From assembly GCA_018985235.1 (NCBI GenBank), contig JADGIG010000136.1, positions 1-16,306 on the forward strand: 16,306 nucleotides of DNA. The letters run 5' to 3'. The notes under the pieces are model-generated. The model did no database searches, had not been told where the DNA came from, and saw only the letters and a list, made by a program, of their open reading frames with translations. This DNA comes from Sanchytrium tribonematis (lineage: Eukaryota > Sanchytriomycota > Sanchytriomycetes > Sanchytriales > Sanchytriaceae). Shown piece by piece: positions 6,998 to 15,617 of the stretch. Each line of letters opens with the position of its first letter. The stretch's first letter is position 1. The position numbers and the translations under genes were made by a program.

Positions 6998-7891
6998 ATG
7001 CCTTTAACTTCAGCATCGAATTTTCAACTCAATGCTTCTTCTCATGTATCCGAATTGCAGACATTTCATCTCTCTTGGAAATTTGACCACATGGCAGACA
7101 TGGCAATGATTGACAATTTGGAAAGACAAGCTGAGTCGCGAGAAACGATCTATTCCTTTCATTTTACGACAGAGAGTAATCCATTAGATCAGGGCTGGAT
7201 ACTCTCTCGCGAATGCTACGAGTCTAAGGAAATATATTATGATACAAAAGACTTCAGACAAGCAATGAATGGCAAATTTGTTAAAAGAGTTGAAAATGGG
7301 GTGATTATTGAAAAAATCGTGAGCCAATCTAAAGGCCTAATTTACCGAAAGCGGAAAGTGTATGATTATGAACAAGATGATGTAGTTCCATTTAAAATTT
7401 TAATTCAATGTCAAGATTATCAAAAAAATAATGTGGAATTGTTAGAAATTGTTGCTGAATACCCCAATGGAGACCGACATCATTTTTATCAATTACAGGC
7501 TGGAAGTTTAAAAGAATTAGAATTTAAAATCAAATTAATCAGATTTTTTGAACCCCAATCTTGCAGAAGCACCATCATGGAAGGAATTTATAGATATTCC
7601 AATTTAGTGTTGTATAAAAGTATTGCGAATATTTGTGAAATAAGGAATGCAGAATATGCTTCATGCGGCACTGGCCTGAATAAGAAAGAGAGGCATACAA
7701 ATTCTCATTTTTATAAAAAAAGTGTATCAGATATAGATTTTATTATTATGTGTTTAAGAATAGATGGAGAAATTCCAGACAAGTATCCTGATCCTTTGTT
7801 GAATTTCAAGCAATTTCTCACGACATTCAAAAAGATTTCAGAACAAGAAACTAAAAACTACAACGAATATAGCGATAACAGCGCTTTCTAA
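6998..7891 (+). CDS. CYTH-like (triphosphate tunnel) protein, divergent
   Basis: A 297-residue intronless protein ending in two consecutive stops (TAA TAG). Residues 75-110 follow the CYTH/thiamine-triphosphatase pattern: YYDT at 80-83, an alternating strand with G92 and KR at 96-97, then VIIEKIV at 102-108. Residues 145-182 look like the later CYTH strand and helix (LLEIVAEYPNGDRHHFY, then a charged helix). The usual N-terminal ExExK metal-binding strand would be FHLSWKF (23-29), in which both Glu are missing, so phosphatase or cyclase activity is doubtful. Residues 190-297 are unassigned. The broken gene at 10554-11360 is a paralogue (same W-x-L-x-R...KE-x-YYD start and E-Y-x-x-GD-x-H run). 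Fold assignment is by pattern only and moderate at best. Confidence 0.55.
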   Translation: MPLTSASNFQLNASSHVSELQTFHLSWKFDHMADMAMIDNLERQAESRETIYSFHFTTESNPLDQGWILSRECYESKEIYYDTKDFRQAMNGKFVKRVENGVIIEKIVSQSKGLIYRKRKVYDYEQDDVVPFKILIQCQDYQKNNVELLEIVAEYPNGDRHHFYQLQAGSLKELEFKIKLIRFFEPQSCRSTIMEGIYRYSNLVLYKSIANICEIRNAEYASCGTGLNKKERHTNSHFYKKSVSDIDFIIMCLRIDGEIPDKYPDPLLNFKQFLTTFKKISEQETKNYNEYSDNSAF

Positions 7892-7956
7892 TAGCGATTT
7901 ATCATATAAAATGGTTTTATATTTATATATGTAATTTATCATTTTAGTTAAGCTTT

Positions 7957-10329
7957 TCAAGTATCGATAAAGTAGTTGGTATGAACAAAGTCTATAGTTT
8001 TTAAAAACAATCTATATTTGTCATAAGTAAAGTCAAATATTTCATGTAAATCAGCAAATTTGTTGGAAAGAAAAAAAGTACCAGTCATTTTCGAGTAAAT
8101 ATTGTCCATAACATCAATACTCCGTGTTAGTTTTGTTGAAATTAACCTGCATCTCGATTTTAAAGGTAATAATATTGACTGTTTAAGGCACAATCCTAAA
8201 CTTTCTAAATCATGCTCGTGTGAAAATGGAATTGAACTGTCTTTAACAAGGCATTTGGCTACAAAACCAGGAGTTCCAAAAGAAGAACCATCAACCTTGT
8301 ATTTTAATTTGAAAATAGAGTGGCCAAAATCTATTAACTTGAAATTCTCATATTTGGAATTTGGGTGAGAAACTAGAATGTTATTAGGAGATATGTCCCG
8401 ATGATAAATGCCGATTTCTTTTAAAAATTTGAGTGCATCAGTCATATTTAAAACATAATTAAATGAAGCGTTTTCTAGTTCTGGTAATGATTGGTAAAGA
8501 TTGTCGTTGAAGGCAATTAATGGCTCGAAATATAGTTTTGTCTCAAACTTGCTCTCAGCAGCACAACTGTGATAAAATTGGCAAATGTTTTGATTTGATA
8601 CCGATTTTAAATAATTCAGAATTTGTAATTCAAATCTTCCTAGCTTTTTTTCAACTACACAATATTTTCGACCATGTGCCGTAACAGTTTTTGAAGGAGT
8701 CTTTGGTGGATCTTCTCCATCTATATTATCTTTGTTTTTCTTTCCAGTGTCAGTCATGTGCGAGCTGCGTGCATTTGAAACTCTTTGATCTTCATGAATT
8801 TTTAATATATTTTCAGATTCAAAACTCAAATCTGGCAAATCAAGCATAGACTGGTGAGCTAAATTTACAAAGTTTTTAATGAATTGCAACTTAGGAATAA
8901 GCTTGTTATAAATTTCAATAGTGTTCAATTTCCGCTTTTTAGATACCGAAAATTTTGGTGGGCATAAATCAGGTTCCAAATTATCATTAGCATTAAGACT
9001 GAGCTCCATTTGTACAAAGCCAAGCTCAGCTTGAGTTTCAAGGAATAAATTTGGGGTCAAGCATTCATTTGATTCTAAATCAAAGTCTAATTCCCACGAC
9101 TTTGGGGCCTCATAAATGACCTCGTACTTTAAATTACTTTGGGGCCCTAAAAGTCTGGGATAACAGACAAAAAACTGAAATTTGAGCCTGTCAGTGACAC
9201 ATCCAAATACTTTAAGACTCTCAATTTTTGTTAAGTAATTGCTTTCTCCATAAAATTCTTCGTAAATTCCAATATATCTGGAAATTATTGCAAGCGAGAT
9301 TTCAAAAACTCTGGGAGAATCTTTATGGTCCTGTTCCATTTTTTTTTCAATCCCAGAACATGCTATGATAAACAAAGGCGGATATTCGGTACCACTTTTG
9401 CAAGGGCAAGCAACTAAATCAATCAAACGCCTATCCCCTTGAAATACTTTAGATGCGTCATATTCCGCACCGAATCTCAGACCCTCATATTGTTTAAATA
9501 GAACTTCAAACATTGGATAGACAACACTGATTTTTAGAGTGCTCTCTGAACCCGCTTTCTCACTAAGAGAATGATTGGTCAAAATTTGCAGCATTCGTGT
9601 ATATTGGTAGCTTATCACATCGACTTCGACAACCCTGACGAAATCCTCAATATTTAAAAGATTTGACACCAAATTGTCGTTGAAGGGGATATGGCATATT
9701 GGAATTTGAGATTCCAACTTAAAACAAAATTTTAAATAATTGAGGTGAAGGCTTGTAATGGGTAATTCCCTCGAAGCTTTATAATCTAATTTTAATTGGT
9801 GAAGATTATATGCTAAACGACATTCAAAGAGCAGTTTTACCCAATTCTCTATGATGAAAGAAACATTTGCACCGCAAAAATAAGAAAGTCTTCTTGTTCT
9901 TCTAAGTTGAGAAGAATAATGATACAAATGATTGTTTTCAGGATTTTTTGAGTCTGTCAAGTAGTAAAGTGAACAAGACAGAAATTCCAGAAATGTGAAA
10001 TTTCGATAAATGTCGCGAATGGTACAGGAGTAGTTCACTAATTGTCCTTGTTCAGTCTGTTCCTCAACAATGAAGAAATGCTTTAATTCTTCAAAAAGCA
10101 ACATTTCACAGTCAATTAAATTAAAATCTCGATCTCTGGCCTCTAAATTGATAGTTTTCAAGAATGGTAGCTGCAGCGTCAAAGTATCAATTAAAAACTT
10201 TATATTTGCACTGGTATTAGAAACTTGTAAAATAATGTCTTCAGGCTCTCTGCGCACGCTATAGATAGACTTTTCTTTTGAATATTTTTCCAGGCAAACA
10301 AGATAGAAGTGAGTGTTTTTGACACCCAT
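7957..10329 (-). CDS. Crinkler-type protein: degenerate REase-like domain plus protein kinase domain
   Basis: A 790-residue intronless protein. The C-terminal kinase is clear: K561 (VVEK), E567 in helix C, YHRDIS at 642-647 with catalytic D645, N650, DFG at 667-669, GTPGF at 685-689, and DLESLG at 707-712. All catalytic residues are present, so it is probably active. The glycine loop is short or degenerate near 551. The HRDIS-PNN form is typical of Crinkler-associated and FunK1-like fungal kinases. Upstream, 265-400 resembles the restriction-nuclease-fold domain often paired with these kinases: D304 in RLIDLV, then strand LFIIACS (319-325) where E-x-K would be expected but A323 and S325 stand. 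Residues 1-250 are unassigned; no LFLAK-type Crinkler header is seen. A Lys-rich patch SKKRK at 463-467 may be a nuclear signal. Role inferred: host-directed or self-conflict signalling. Confidence 0.8.
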   Translation of the reverse strand: MGVKNTHFYLVCLEKYSKEKSIYSVRREPEDIILQVSNTSANIKFLIDTLTLQLPFLKTINLEARDRDFNLIDCEMLLFEELKHFFIVEEQTEQGQLVNYSCTIRDIYRNFTFLEFLSCSLYYLTDSKNPENNHLYHYSSQLRRTRRLSYFCGANVSFIIENWVKLLFECRLAYNLHQLKLDYKASRELPITSLHLNYLKFCFKLESQIPICHIPFNDNLVSNLLNIEDFVRVVEVDVISYQYTRMLQILTNHSLSEKAGSESTLKISVVYPMFEVLFKQYEGLRFGAEYDASKVFQGDRRLIDLVACPCKSGTEYPPLFIIACSGIEKKMEQDHKDSPRVFEISLAIISRYIGIYEEFYGESNYLTKIESLKVFGCVTDRLKFQFFVCYPRLLGPQSNLKYEVIYEAPKSWELDFDLESNECLTPNLFLETQAELGFVQMELSLNANDNLEPDLCPPKFSVSKKRKLNTIEIYNKLIPKLQFIKNFVNLAHQSMLDLPDLSFESENILKIHEDQRVSNARSSHMTDTGKKNKDNIDGEDPPKTPSKTVTAHGRKYCVVEKKLGRFELQILNYLKSVSNQNICQFYHSCAAESKFETKLYFEPLIAFNDNLYQSLPELENASFNYVLNMTDALKFLKEIGIYHRDISPNNILVSHPNSKYENFKLIDFGHSIFKLKYKVDGSSFGTPGFVAKCLVKDSSIPFSHEHDLESLGLCLKQSILLPLKSRCRLISTKLTRSIDVMDNIYSKMTGTFFLSNKFADLHEIFDFTYDKYRLFLKTIDFVHTNYFIDT

Positions 10330-10553
10330 GTTTTAAGGGCTCACAGGTTGTTAAGAAAAAATATTGTATCAATAATACAGGAACAGTAATCTGCTTTGAT
10401 TTTTGTTTATCAATTAAGGGCCAACGAGAAAAAACTAAAGAATTGAATTTTTGATAATAATTAAGTTGTGTCAAATTCTAGGAAAAAGGGTGAGGCTAAT
10501 TTATCGGAATATTTACAGTATATCAGTGCGTCAATATGCATTTATAAAGCAAT
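10330..10553. other. Short intergenic region
   Basis: AT-rich sequence between the start of the kinase gene and the last stop of the broken CYTH-like gene. A 71-codon minus frame at 10259-10474 overlaps the kinase start in another phase and has no coding look. Nothing else is seen. Confidence 0.4.
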
Positions 10554-11360
10554 TTACTCTAAATGAGAATCATCAATCAATTTCCGAGTCTTTTCTCTAT
10601 TTTCACCTTCAAATAAATGCATAGTTCCTCGCTTCCGAATAGAAATAGCAATTTTTCCTTTAAGCCAATGTAATGATGGTGTTTAGATTCTGAGTGGATT
10701 TTCGTAGCTTTTAAAAGTCACATCTGGTAGTTGAAATGGAGTAACAATCAATGGAATGTTGCTAATATTAGCATACAATTTTGAAGCATACCTAATTAAA
10801 CCCTCTAGAGGAATTACACGAGTTTGGTAACAATTTTTTTTAGATCTGATATTTTTGATGATTTCCCCCATACTAACAGGCGAATTGCAAGAAATTGTTT
10901 GTATATAATGTTGATCACCGTCCTGGTATTCAATAAAATCTTCGTACAACTTATCCCGACGTGATGCGACCACTTTTCGTTTCTTTGAGACATTCCTTTC
11001 TTCATATTCGCGTCTTACAACTAGACAACTAAACAATAATTTAGCATCATTAAGAATAGAACTGTCAGGTAATTCAGTTTCTAATACTTCATTATCATCA
11101 TTAAATCGTCTTTGTAATATAATCTCTGAATCACCAAAAATTCTTTTAATTGTCCAACTATTTTGCTTTTATAGATGCGGCATCATCAATATCATAATAT
11201 AATTCTTTGAAAGATCTTGTATCTCTTAGTTTCCACTGATTATGATCAACAGATATTTTTGCATAACTATACTGATCTTTATTTGATACTTAGTAGCGTC
11301 TATTTCTTTTAATGGGCTTTGTTGGTTGACATTGTATTCATTACCATTTCTTTCTAACAT
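10554..11360 (-). pseudogene. Broken CYTH-like gene, paralogue of the 6998-7891 gene
   Basis: Coding-like sequence runs about 800 bases on the minus strand but needs repair in three places. From ATG 11360 the frame is good to about 11290 (near an AAATAAA run). It then shifts by one base to the frame holding WKLRDTRSFKELYYDIDDAA, which ends at TAG about 11167. It shifts again after an A-run to the long frame that spans 10683-11160 or so. That frame meets an in-frame TAA at 10683-10685, after which the same frame continues with good protein for 42 codons to the TAA at 10554-10556. The protein matches the 6998-7891 product in two blocks (W-x-L-x-R...KE-x-YYD..D, and E-Y-x-x-GD-x-H). Two frameshifts plus a nonsense codon argue for a pseudogene. 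Sequencing errors in homopolymers could explain the shifts but not the TAA. Confidence 0.65.
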
Positions 11361-11825
11361 GGGAGGAAATTTTAGTCGGGAAAACCACCCGAAAAAAGAA
11401 TGCAAGTGATGATTCTAATATTATTAATTGTATTAAGTTTGATTTGAGGTTAACAGTTTATATAAAATTCCCACATTGTGGATCTTTTATCTTGAAAATA
11501 CTGAAAAAATAAAAAAAAATGGCATCAAAAAAGAGAACAGAAGATAGAAATGTGGTAGATCAGCGTACATATAAATTTGAAGGAGACGGATGATTGAGAA
11601 CATTATCAGCTATAACAAGGCGGTTCTTGGGTGTATATTTGATGGCTATGGATATTTTATCAATTGTAAAAACAAGGGTGATTTGTGACTTGTTATAAAA
11701 TCTATTGCGAACAAATTGGGTAGTCACAAGTGTGTGTTTCTTGTATCTCTCTGCTAATTGTGTAGAACGGGTTGCATTGCATGTATTAGACATATTTGTG
11801 GAATCTGTTTTTTGTATCGATTGAT
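11361..11825. other. Intergenic region between the broken CYTH-like gene and the NTPase-nuclease gene
   Basis: It contains a short inverted repeat, TCGGG and CCCGA seven bases apart, near 11375-11391, and an A-run just before a plus-strand ATG at about 11520. That ATG opens only 24 codons (MASKKRTEDRN...). The 11560-11793 minus frame is listed separately. No RNA gene was recognised. Confidence 0.35.
11560..11793 (-). CDS. Doubtful small hypothetical protein
   Basis: A 77-codon frame starting with ATG 33 bases after the stop of the 11826-13949 gene. It is basic, with a beta-rich middle (QITLVFTIDKISIAIKY), and no family is recognised. It may be a real small gene, a detached 3' piece of the neighbour, or chance. 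The opposite strand of the same stretch is also partly open in two phases, which weakens the case. Confidence 0.25.
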   Translation of the reverse strand: MSNTCNATRSTQLAERYKKHTLVTTQFVRNRFYNKSQITLVFTIDKISIAIKYTPKNRLVIADNVLNHPSPSNLYVR

Positions 11826-13949
11826 CTAATTAGGAACCAGTTTAACAACACCAATACCCTCTAATAAAGCTTTTAAATTTTCATATGAATCCACCCTGTT
11901 TAATTGAAAAACAAAATTTCCCTTTGCATTGAATCCTTGAAATTTCGAGACATTGGGATATTTGCGCTTAAGAAACGCTTTTATATTTTGTTGATCAGCG
12001 GGACTTAAATCCTTTATCACAATCTTTGGGAAGAAAATATTTTTTAAATGGGAGAATTCTAAATTATCATTCCAATTCCCTTTTATATGAACCTTTACAT
12101 CGCACAGCTTTGCAAATGGCAACACCAGACCCTCATTTGTTAAAAAGTTTTCAATAATGATATATGTTTGACGCTCATCTTTTTTGTTTATAAAACTATC
12201 CAACTGACGCCTTTCTTTTGAATTTTTTGTCAAATTTGAATAAAATGACTTTGCGCAAATGAATGCATTAATATAAGTTATGTCGGATCTAATATCAGTT
12301 TCACAATGTTCAAAAAAAGAAAGACAGGCGGTACTTATTTCACTATCATTTCTTTCTGAATTGTAATTCTTCGCTTCTATTCTAAGGCAAACGTCACATT
12401 CTTTACCCATTTTTGTGCCGTTCACTTGGCAACATATATCAACATATCTCTTCTGGTCATTTGCTGGTGTATCTTGAATTATGAAGATGCTGCTTACTTT
12501 TCGTTCAAATTGAATGTGAATATCTTTGAATTTTGTAAAAGAAATAAGCTCATCAAAGAGTTTTGGATTAATATTAATGCCACTTTTGTTTGCAATTATC
12601 TGGAATATTTGGCTTGATGGAAGTAGAAACTCAATGGCAAGTGTGACTTGAAACATGACACCAATTCCTGTTAGGGCGTTGCTTCTTATAATACCAGCTG
12701 CATCTAACAGCTGCTTGTAATTCTCAATATTTATATGGTTGGAATTGTGCTTTAAATAATCCAAAAGCCAAGGGTAGGGCATATAGAGCACGTCTCCTTT
12801 AGGATCTGTTCGAATACGAAGCAAACCAACTCTTGACAACTTTCTGACATTTTCTGATATTGAACCTGGCGGAAACACAATTTCTTCACCAGTTTTAGTA
12901 CCACTTAAACTACGATAGAAGATCAATGCAACAATGCTGTCAAATACTGCATCTCGTGACGTCAAGCCTCCAAATTTATCATGTTCCGCCTTATATTTCT
13001 CAAAAGCACTATCTAAGGCAAATTCTAGGGATTCGTGTGGGGTGTCAAACAAGCAATATAGAAAATATTGAATATTACGCGGTCTTCCAGATAATTTCTG
13101 ACAAATTTTAGTCGCTTTTATGTCTGTCACAGTTTTCTCTGTCAGAAATTTGCTCAATATAACTTCTACATTTTCATCGTTAAATCTAGGGAGAGTTGTT
13201 TCTTTGGGGATTAATGAACTACTAAACATTAAATGCTTATTAATATCGCAATTAGTACCTGTCAAGACAACCTTGATACGTTTGTAATTGAGGGATGCAA
13301 TTGTGTTGCTCAATGCTTTTACAAATCCTGATATCCTCAAACTGCTAAATTGTTCTTTTGAAATCATATCAGTGGCATTTAATGTGGTATAATGAAGATC
13401 TCCAGCCCAATCTTGGATTTCATCAAAGTGGAGAATAATGTTACGTTCATTGTCATCTAAATAACTACCGGGGGTCAGAGGTCTTTTACTTTCGAGAAGC
13501 ACATCATCCAATTGTACGTAGAATTCGTCTGGACTCATTTTTTTTATTTCTTTACTCAAATCATATAAAAGGTTATTCGAATAGACAGAAAAAACTGCCT
13601 CATACTTTCCTTTTAATAATTCCAGAGGAATCTCGTCTGGCAATATCTCGTGCAAAGTCCTTACTTTGTTGTTCAAATTTTCCAAATGATTCACATTTAA
13701 TGGAACATAGTATCCATGCCTAGAATAATGAGCTACAGCTGTTGTTTTTCCCATACCAGGATTGTCATAGATAACCTGAGCAATGTGTTTGTAATCTTCA
13801 GCCTCTGATAATGGAGTTTGCAACCATTTGGCAAAATTTTCCATTTCCTTAGTTTCAAGGTAAAATGGAATAGAATTTTCAAATGGATTTGTCTTTTGCA
13901 TTTTATTAGACTTTGAGAACTGCAAAAAAGGTAAAAAGTAACCACTCAT
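11826..13949 (-). CDS. AAA-type NTPase plus PD-(D/E)XK nuclease, RHS/Crinkler-like
   Basis: A 707-residue intronless protein. The N-terminal P-loop NTPase has Walker A DNPGMGKTT (62-70), Walker B IILHFDE (171-177) and a sensor-1-like strand VVLTGTN (227-233). A sensor-2-like GRPR (288-291) precedes a winged-helix-like part (about 330-400). Residues 430-570 form a restriction-endonuclease fold: YVDICC with D504, then CLRIEAKNY with E525 and K527, a complete D...ExK site. Residues 640-707 are a small unassigned tail. This NTPase-nuclease order is that of trypanosome RHS proteins and the Crinkler-RHS class of eukaryotic effectors. Such genes are known as transposon-derived and often multicopy. 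All key residues are intact, so ATP use and DNA cleavage or binding are likely. The alternative start M17 also has a good context (AAAATGC). No Crinkler header or signal peptide is visible. Confidence 0.85.
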   Translation of the reverse strand: MSGYFLPFLQFSKSNKMQKTNPFENSIPFYLETKEMENFAKWLQTPLSEAEDYKHIAQVIYDNPGMGKTTAVAHYSRHGYYVPLNVNHLENLNNKVRTLHEILPDEIPLELLKGKYEAVFSVYSNNLLYDLSKEIKKMSPDEFYVQLDDVLLESKRPLTPGSYLDDNERNIILHFDEIQDWAGDLHYTTLNATDMISKEQFSSLRISGFVKALSNTIASLNYKRIKVVLTGTNCDINKHLMFSSSLIPKETTLPRFNDENVEVILSKFLTEKTVTDIKATKICQKLSGRPRNIQYFLYCLFDTPHESLEFALDSAFEKYKAEHDKFGGLTSRDAVFDSIVALIFYRSLSGTKTGEEIVFPPGSISENVRKLSRVGLLRIRTDPKGDVLYMPYPWLLDYLKHNSNHINIENYKQLLDAAGIIRSNALTGIGVMFQVTLAIEFLLPSSQIFQIIANKSGININPKLFDELISFTKFKDIHIQFERKVSSIFIIQDTPANDQKRYVDICCQVNGTKMGKECDVCLRIEAKNYNSERNDSEISTACLSFFEHCETDIRSDITYINAFICAKSFYSNLTKNSKERRQLDSFINKKDERQTYIIIENFLTNEGLVLPFAKLCDVKVHIKGNWNDNLEFSHLKNIFFPKIVIKDLSPADQQNIKAFLKRKYPNVSKFQGFNAKGNFVFQLNRVDSYENLKALLEGIGVVKLVPN

Positions 13950-14042
13950 AGTGGAGGTTTCAAAATTTTCAAAATTGACGAAATGTTATTCATTTTTATT
14001 TAGTAATCATAAAACGTCAAGCAATGCCCGCTTGATTAACAC

Positions 14043-14900
14043 TCAATAATTTTGATTTTCCTTAAAATCCTCAACTTGTGAATAGATGTCTTCCACATTC
14101 TTTGTATAAACTATCTTTTCATCTTCACTCAAATTATTGTACACTTTATCCAAAGTAGTAAATTTATCTGGAGAAGTAATAAATCTCAACAACTTTGATC
14201 TCAATACAACAGAAGATTGATTAGTCGCACATTTAGAAATATCTAGAAAGTTATCAAATTTCCATAGTAAATGGTAAAGCTTACTATTGACTACATCATA
14301 AAAACGCTTCTTTAAAAATAGAAATAAAGCATCCTTGGAAGTGCTTTTAATAGATTGTACGGAATATCGTGTGCCATCTTTAAGAATACACGTAACAATG
14401 TCGATATGAACATCACCATCGTCCATTTGTCTCCGAAATACAATCATTGGATAGAAACATAATTTCTTCTGTTTGACAACTGTGATTACTTTTCCAATTA
14501 CAGAATTTCTATCACAATTCTCCGAAACTGACATGCTATAACCTACAGGATCATTAGATATGATCTTTTTAACCACTACTTTAACATGAAATGTATCTTC
14601 TGACTTGTTCAATACGATTTTGAGAAACACTCCACTTTTCATTAAAGTATGATTTTTAGCATCAACATGAAATTCCATATATTCAGTCGTAGGTTGATTC
14701 TTTGTTTGAATATCAAGGCCAATTGAAAATATATGCTTGGCATATGTTAAACCATCATTTAGATCATTTTTTGGATTCTTTAATTCAGTCATCTCAACTA
14801 TACTCTGATGGATAACATCCATTAGAACATTGTCTTTGTTTTTAATATAGTCAGTCACCTTGATGTCTGTATTATAATCATAAATGAAAAAAGTAGCCAT
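14043..14900 (-). CDS. Second CYTH-like protein, divergent
   Basis: A 285-residue intronless protein, not recognised outright. Residues 51-112 have the layout of a CYTH domain. A strand (TYAKHIFSIGLDI) is followed by MEFHVDAKNHTLMKSG at 75-90 and then VFLKIV and TFHVKVVV. This compares with the family's YFDT-x-D-x-x-L-x-x-x-G-x-x-LR-x-R. Residues 150-200 (a VFRRQ strand, then VHIDIVTCILKDGTRY, then a helix ending KKRFYD) parallel residues 145-183 of the 6998-7891 product. The metal-binding ExExK is missing. The tail is helical and acidic. The start at 14900 lies 64 bases from the ATG of the plus-strand gene at 14965, so the two may share a promoter. The distant kinship with the other CYTH-like genes is inferred from pattern only. 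Confidence 0.5.
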   Translation of the reverse strand: MATFFIYDYNTDIKVTDYIKNKDNVLMDVIHQSIVEMTELKNPKNDLNDGLTYAKHIFSIGLDIQTKNQPTTEYMEFHVDAKNHTLMKSGVFLKIVLNKSEDTFHVKVVVKKIISNDPVGYSMSVSENCDRNSVIGKVITVVKQKKLCFYPMIVFRRQMDDGDVHIDIVTCILKDGTRYSVQSIKSTSKDALFLFLKKRFYDVVNSKLYHLLWKFDNFLDISKCATNQSSVVLRSKLLRFITSPDKFTTLDKVYNNLSEDEKIVYTKNVEDIYSQVEDFKENQNY

Positions 14901-14964
14901 TCTGGCGTTTTGATTTTATGGTGAAACTAAAACAAAATTAAAGTTTATACTATCGGAATGAAAC
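14901..14964. promoter_or_regulatory. Compact divergent promoter region
   Basis: Only 64 bases separate the start codons of the genes at 14043-14900 and 14965-15393 (118 if the second starts at 15019). Both transcripts must therefore begin in or near this AT-rich stretch. No clear TATA box stands out. Confidence 0.4.
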
Positions 14965-15393
14965 ATGATCTATATTTCTGCCTCTTTAACAAAATTGAAA
15001 CAAAATAACATAACATTTATGGATGGACGAATCGGAGAATGGGGTGATTATTTTAACGAGGATGTCAAAGATGCATTGATGTTGATTGAAATGTACAACA
15101 AAATGGATAAACTAGAAGGTACAACTATTGAAATTAAAGATAATCTTTATAAATATTCTAAACAAACTAATGAAAAGTTTCAGAAGCTTGATGTAAGCTT
15201 GGAAAAAATGGAACAGTCTGTAGTTGATAGGGTCAATGCATTGAATGTTGCTGATAATACTGGAATAAATGATAGAATGAGTAGTTTAGAAAGGAAAATA
15301 AAAGGAATAGATGATGAGTTGAGTGATATGCAACAGAGCATAAACACCATTCTAGAATCTTTAAATGGGAAAAATACATCTAACCAACCTTAA
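14965..15393 (+). CDS. Small coiled-coil protein of unknown function
   Basis: A 142-residue frame from ATG 14965. A second in-frame ATG at 15019 (residue 19, MDGRIGEWGDYF) gives a more natural, acidic N-terminus of 124 residues and may be the real start. Residues 35-85 and 105-136 are helical with heptad spacing (for example SSLERKIKGIDDELSDM), so it should form a coiled coil. There is no signal peptide or membrane segment. Size and layout recall small subunits of trafficking or kinetochore complexes, but no family can be named. A polyadenylation hexamer AATAAA follows the stop at 15397-15402. Confidence 0.7.
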   Translation: MIYISASLTKLKQNNITFMDGRIGEWGDYFNEDVKDALMLIEMYNKMDKLEGTTIEIKDNLYKYSKQTNEKFQKLDVSLEKMEQSVVDRVNALNVADNTGINDRMSSLERKIKGIDDELSDMQQSINTILESLNGKNTSNQP

Positions 15394-15396
15394 GCT

Positions 15397-15402
15397 AATA
15401 AA
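15397..15402 (+). terminator. Polyadenylation signal candidate
   Basis: AATAAA begins four bases after the TAA of the coiled-coil gene. Its position right behind the stop fits a very short 3' UTR in a compact genome. Confidence 0.5.
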
Positions 15403-15426
15403 ACCTGGTTACTTCCCCTAGGGAAT

Positions 15427-15617
15427 TTAAGGATTTATATACTTTGAATTCAATTCCTCATCAGGAGGGAAACTATAATCCATTTTGTAAGATTCGATGA
15501 GCTCATCCGGGAAGATGTACGCTTTTTAGTGATAAATAAAAAGTCAGAGCTCTTCTTGATTTCGATTTTCAACTTCAAACATTCTCCTTTCAATTTAAAA
15601 TTCAATGTCAAATCCAT
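15427..15617 (-). other. Coding-like minus-strand stretch, frame-broken, overlapping the J-domain gene start
   Basis: From an ATG at 15617 a frame reads MDLTLNFKLKGECLKLKIEI and on to FITKK. After a one-base shift, a second frame reads KAYIFPDELIESYKMDYSFP and ends at TAA 15427-15429. Each half looks like protein, but the start lies antisense inside the first codons of the J-domain gene. It may be an old gene end, a small antisense gene, or chance in AT-rich DNA. Confidence 0.2.

Noticed and set aside
8102-8368. Plus-strand 88-codon frame
   Set aside because: It is antisense to the kinase catalytic core.
10683-10685. Reassigned TAA codon (non-standard genetic code)
   Set aside because: Other genes in the window end cleanly at TAA, and this gene has two further lesions.
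10814-11005. Second minus-strand frame inside the broken CYTH-like gene
   Set aside because: It is out of phase with the frame that matches the paralogue.
12426-13111. Two plus-strand frames of 61-63 codons
   Set aside because: They are antisense to the NTPase-nuclease gene, whose Walker and REase motifs fix the coding strand.
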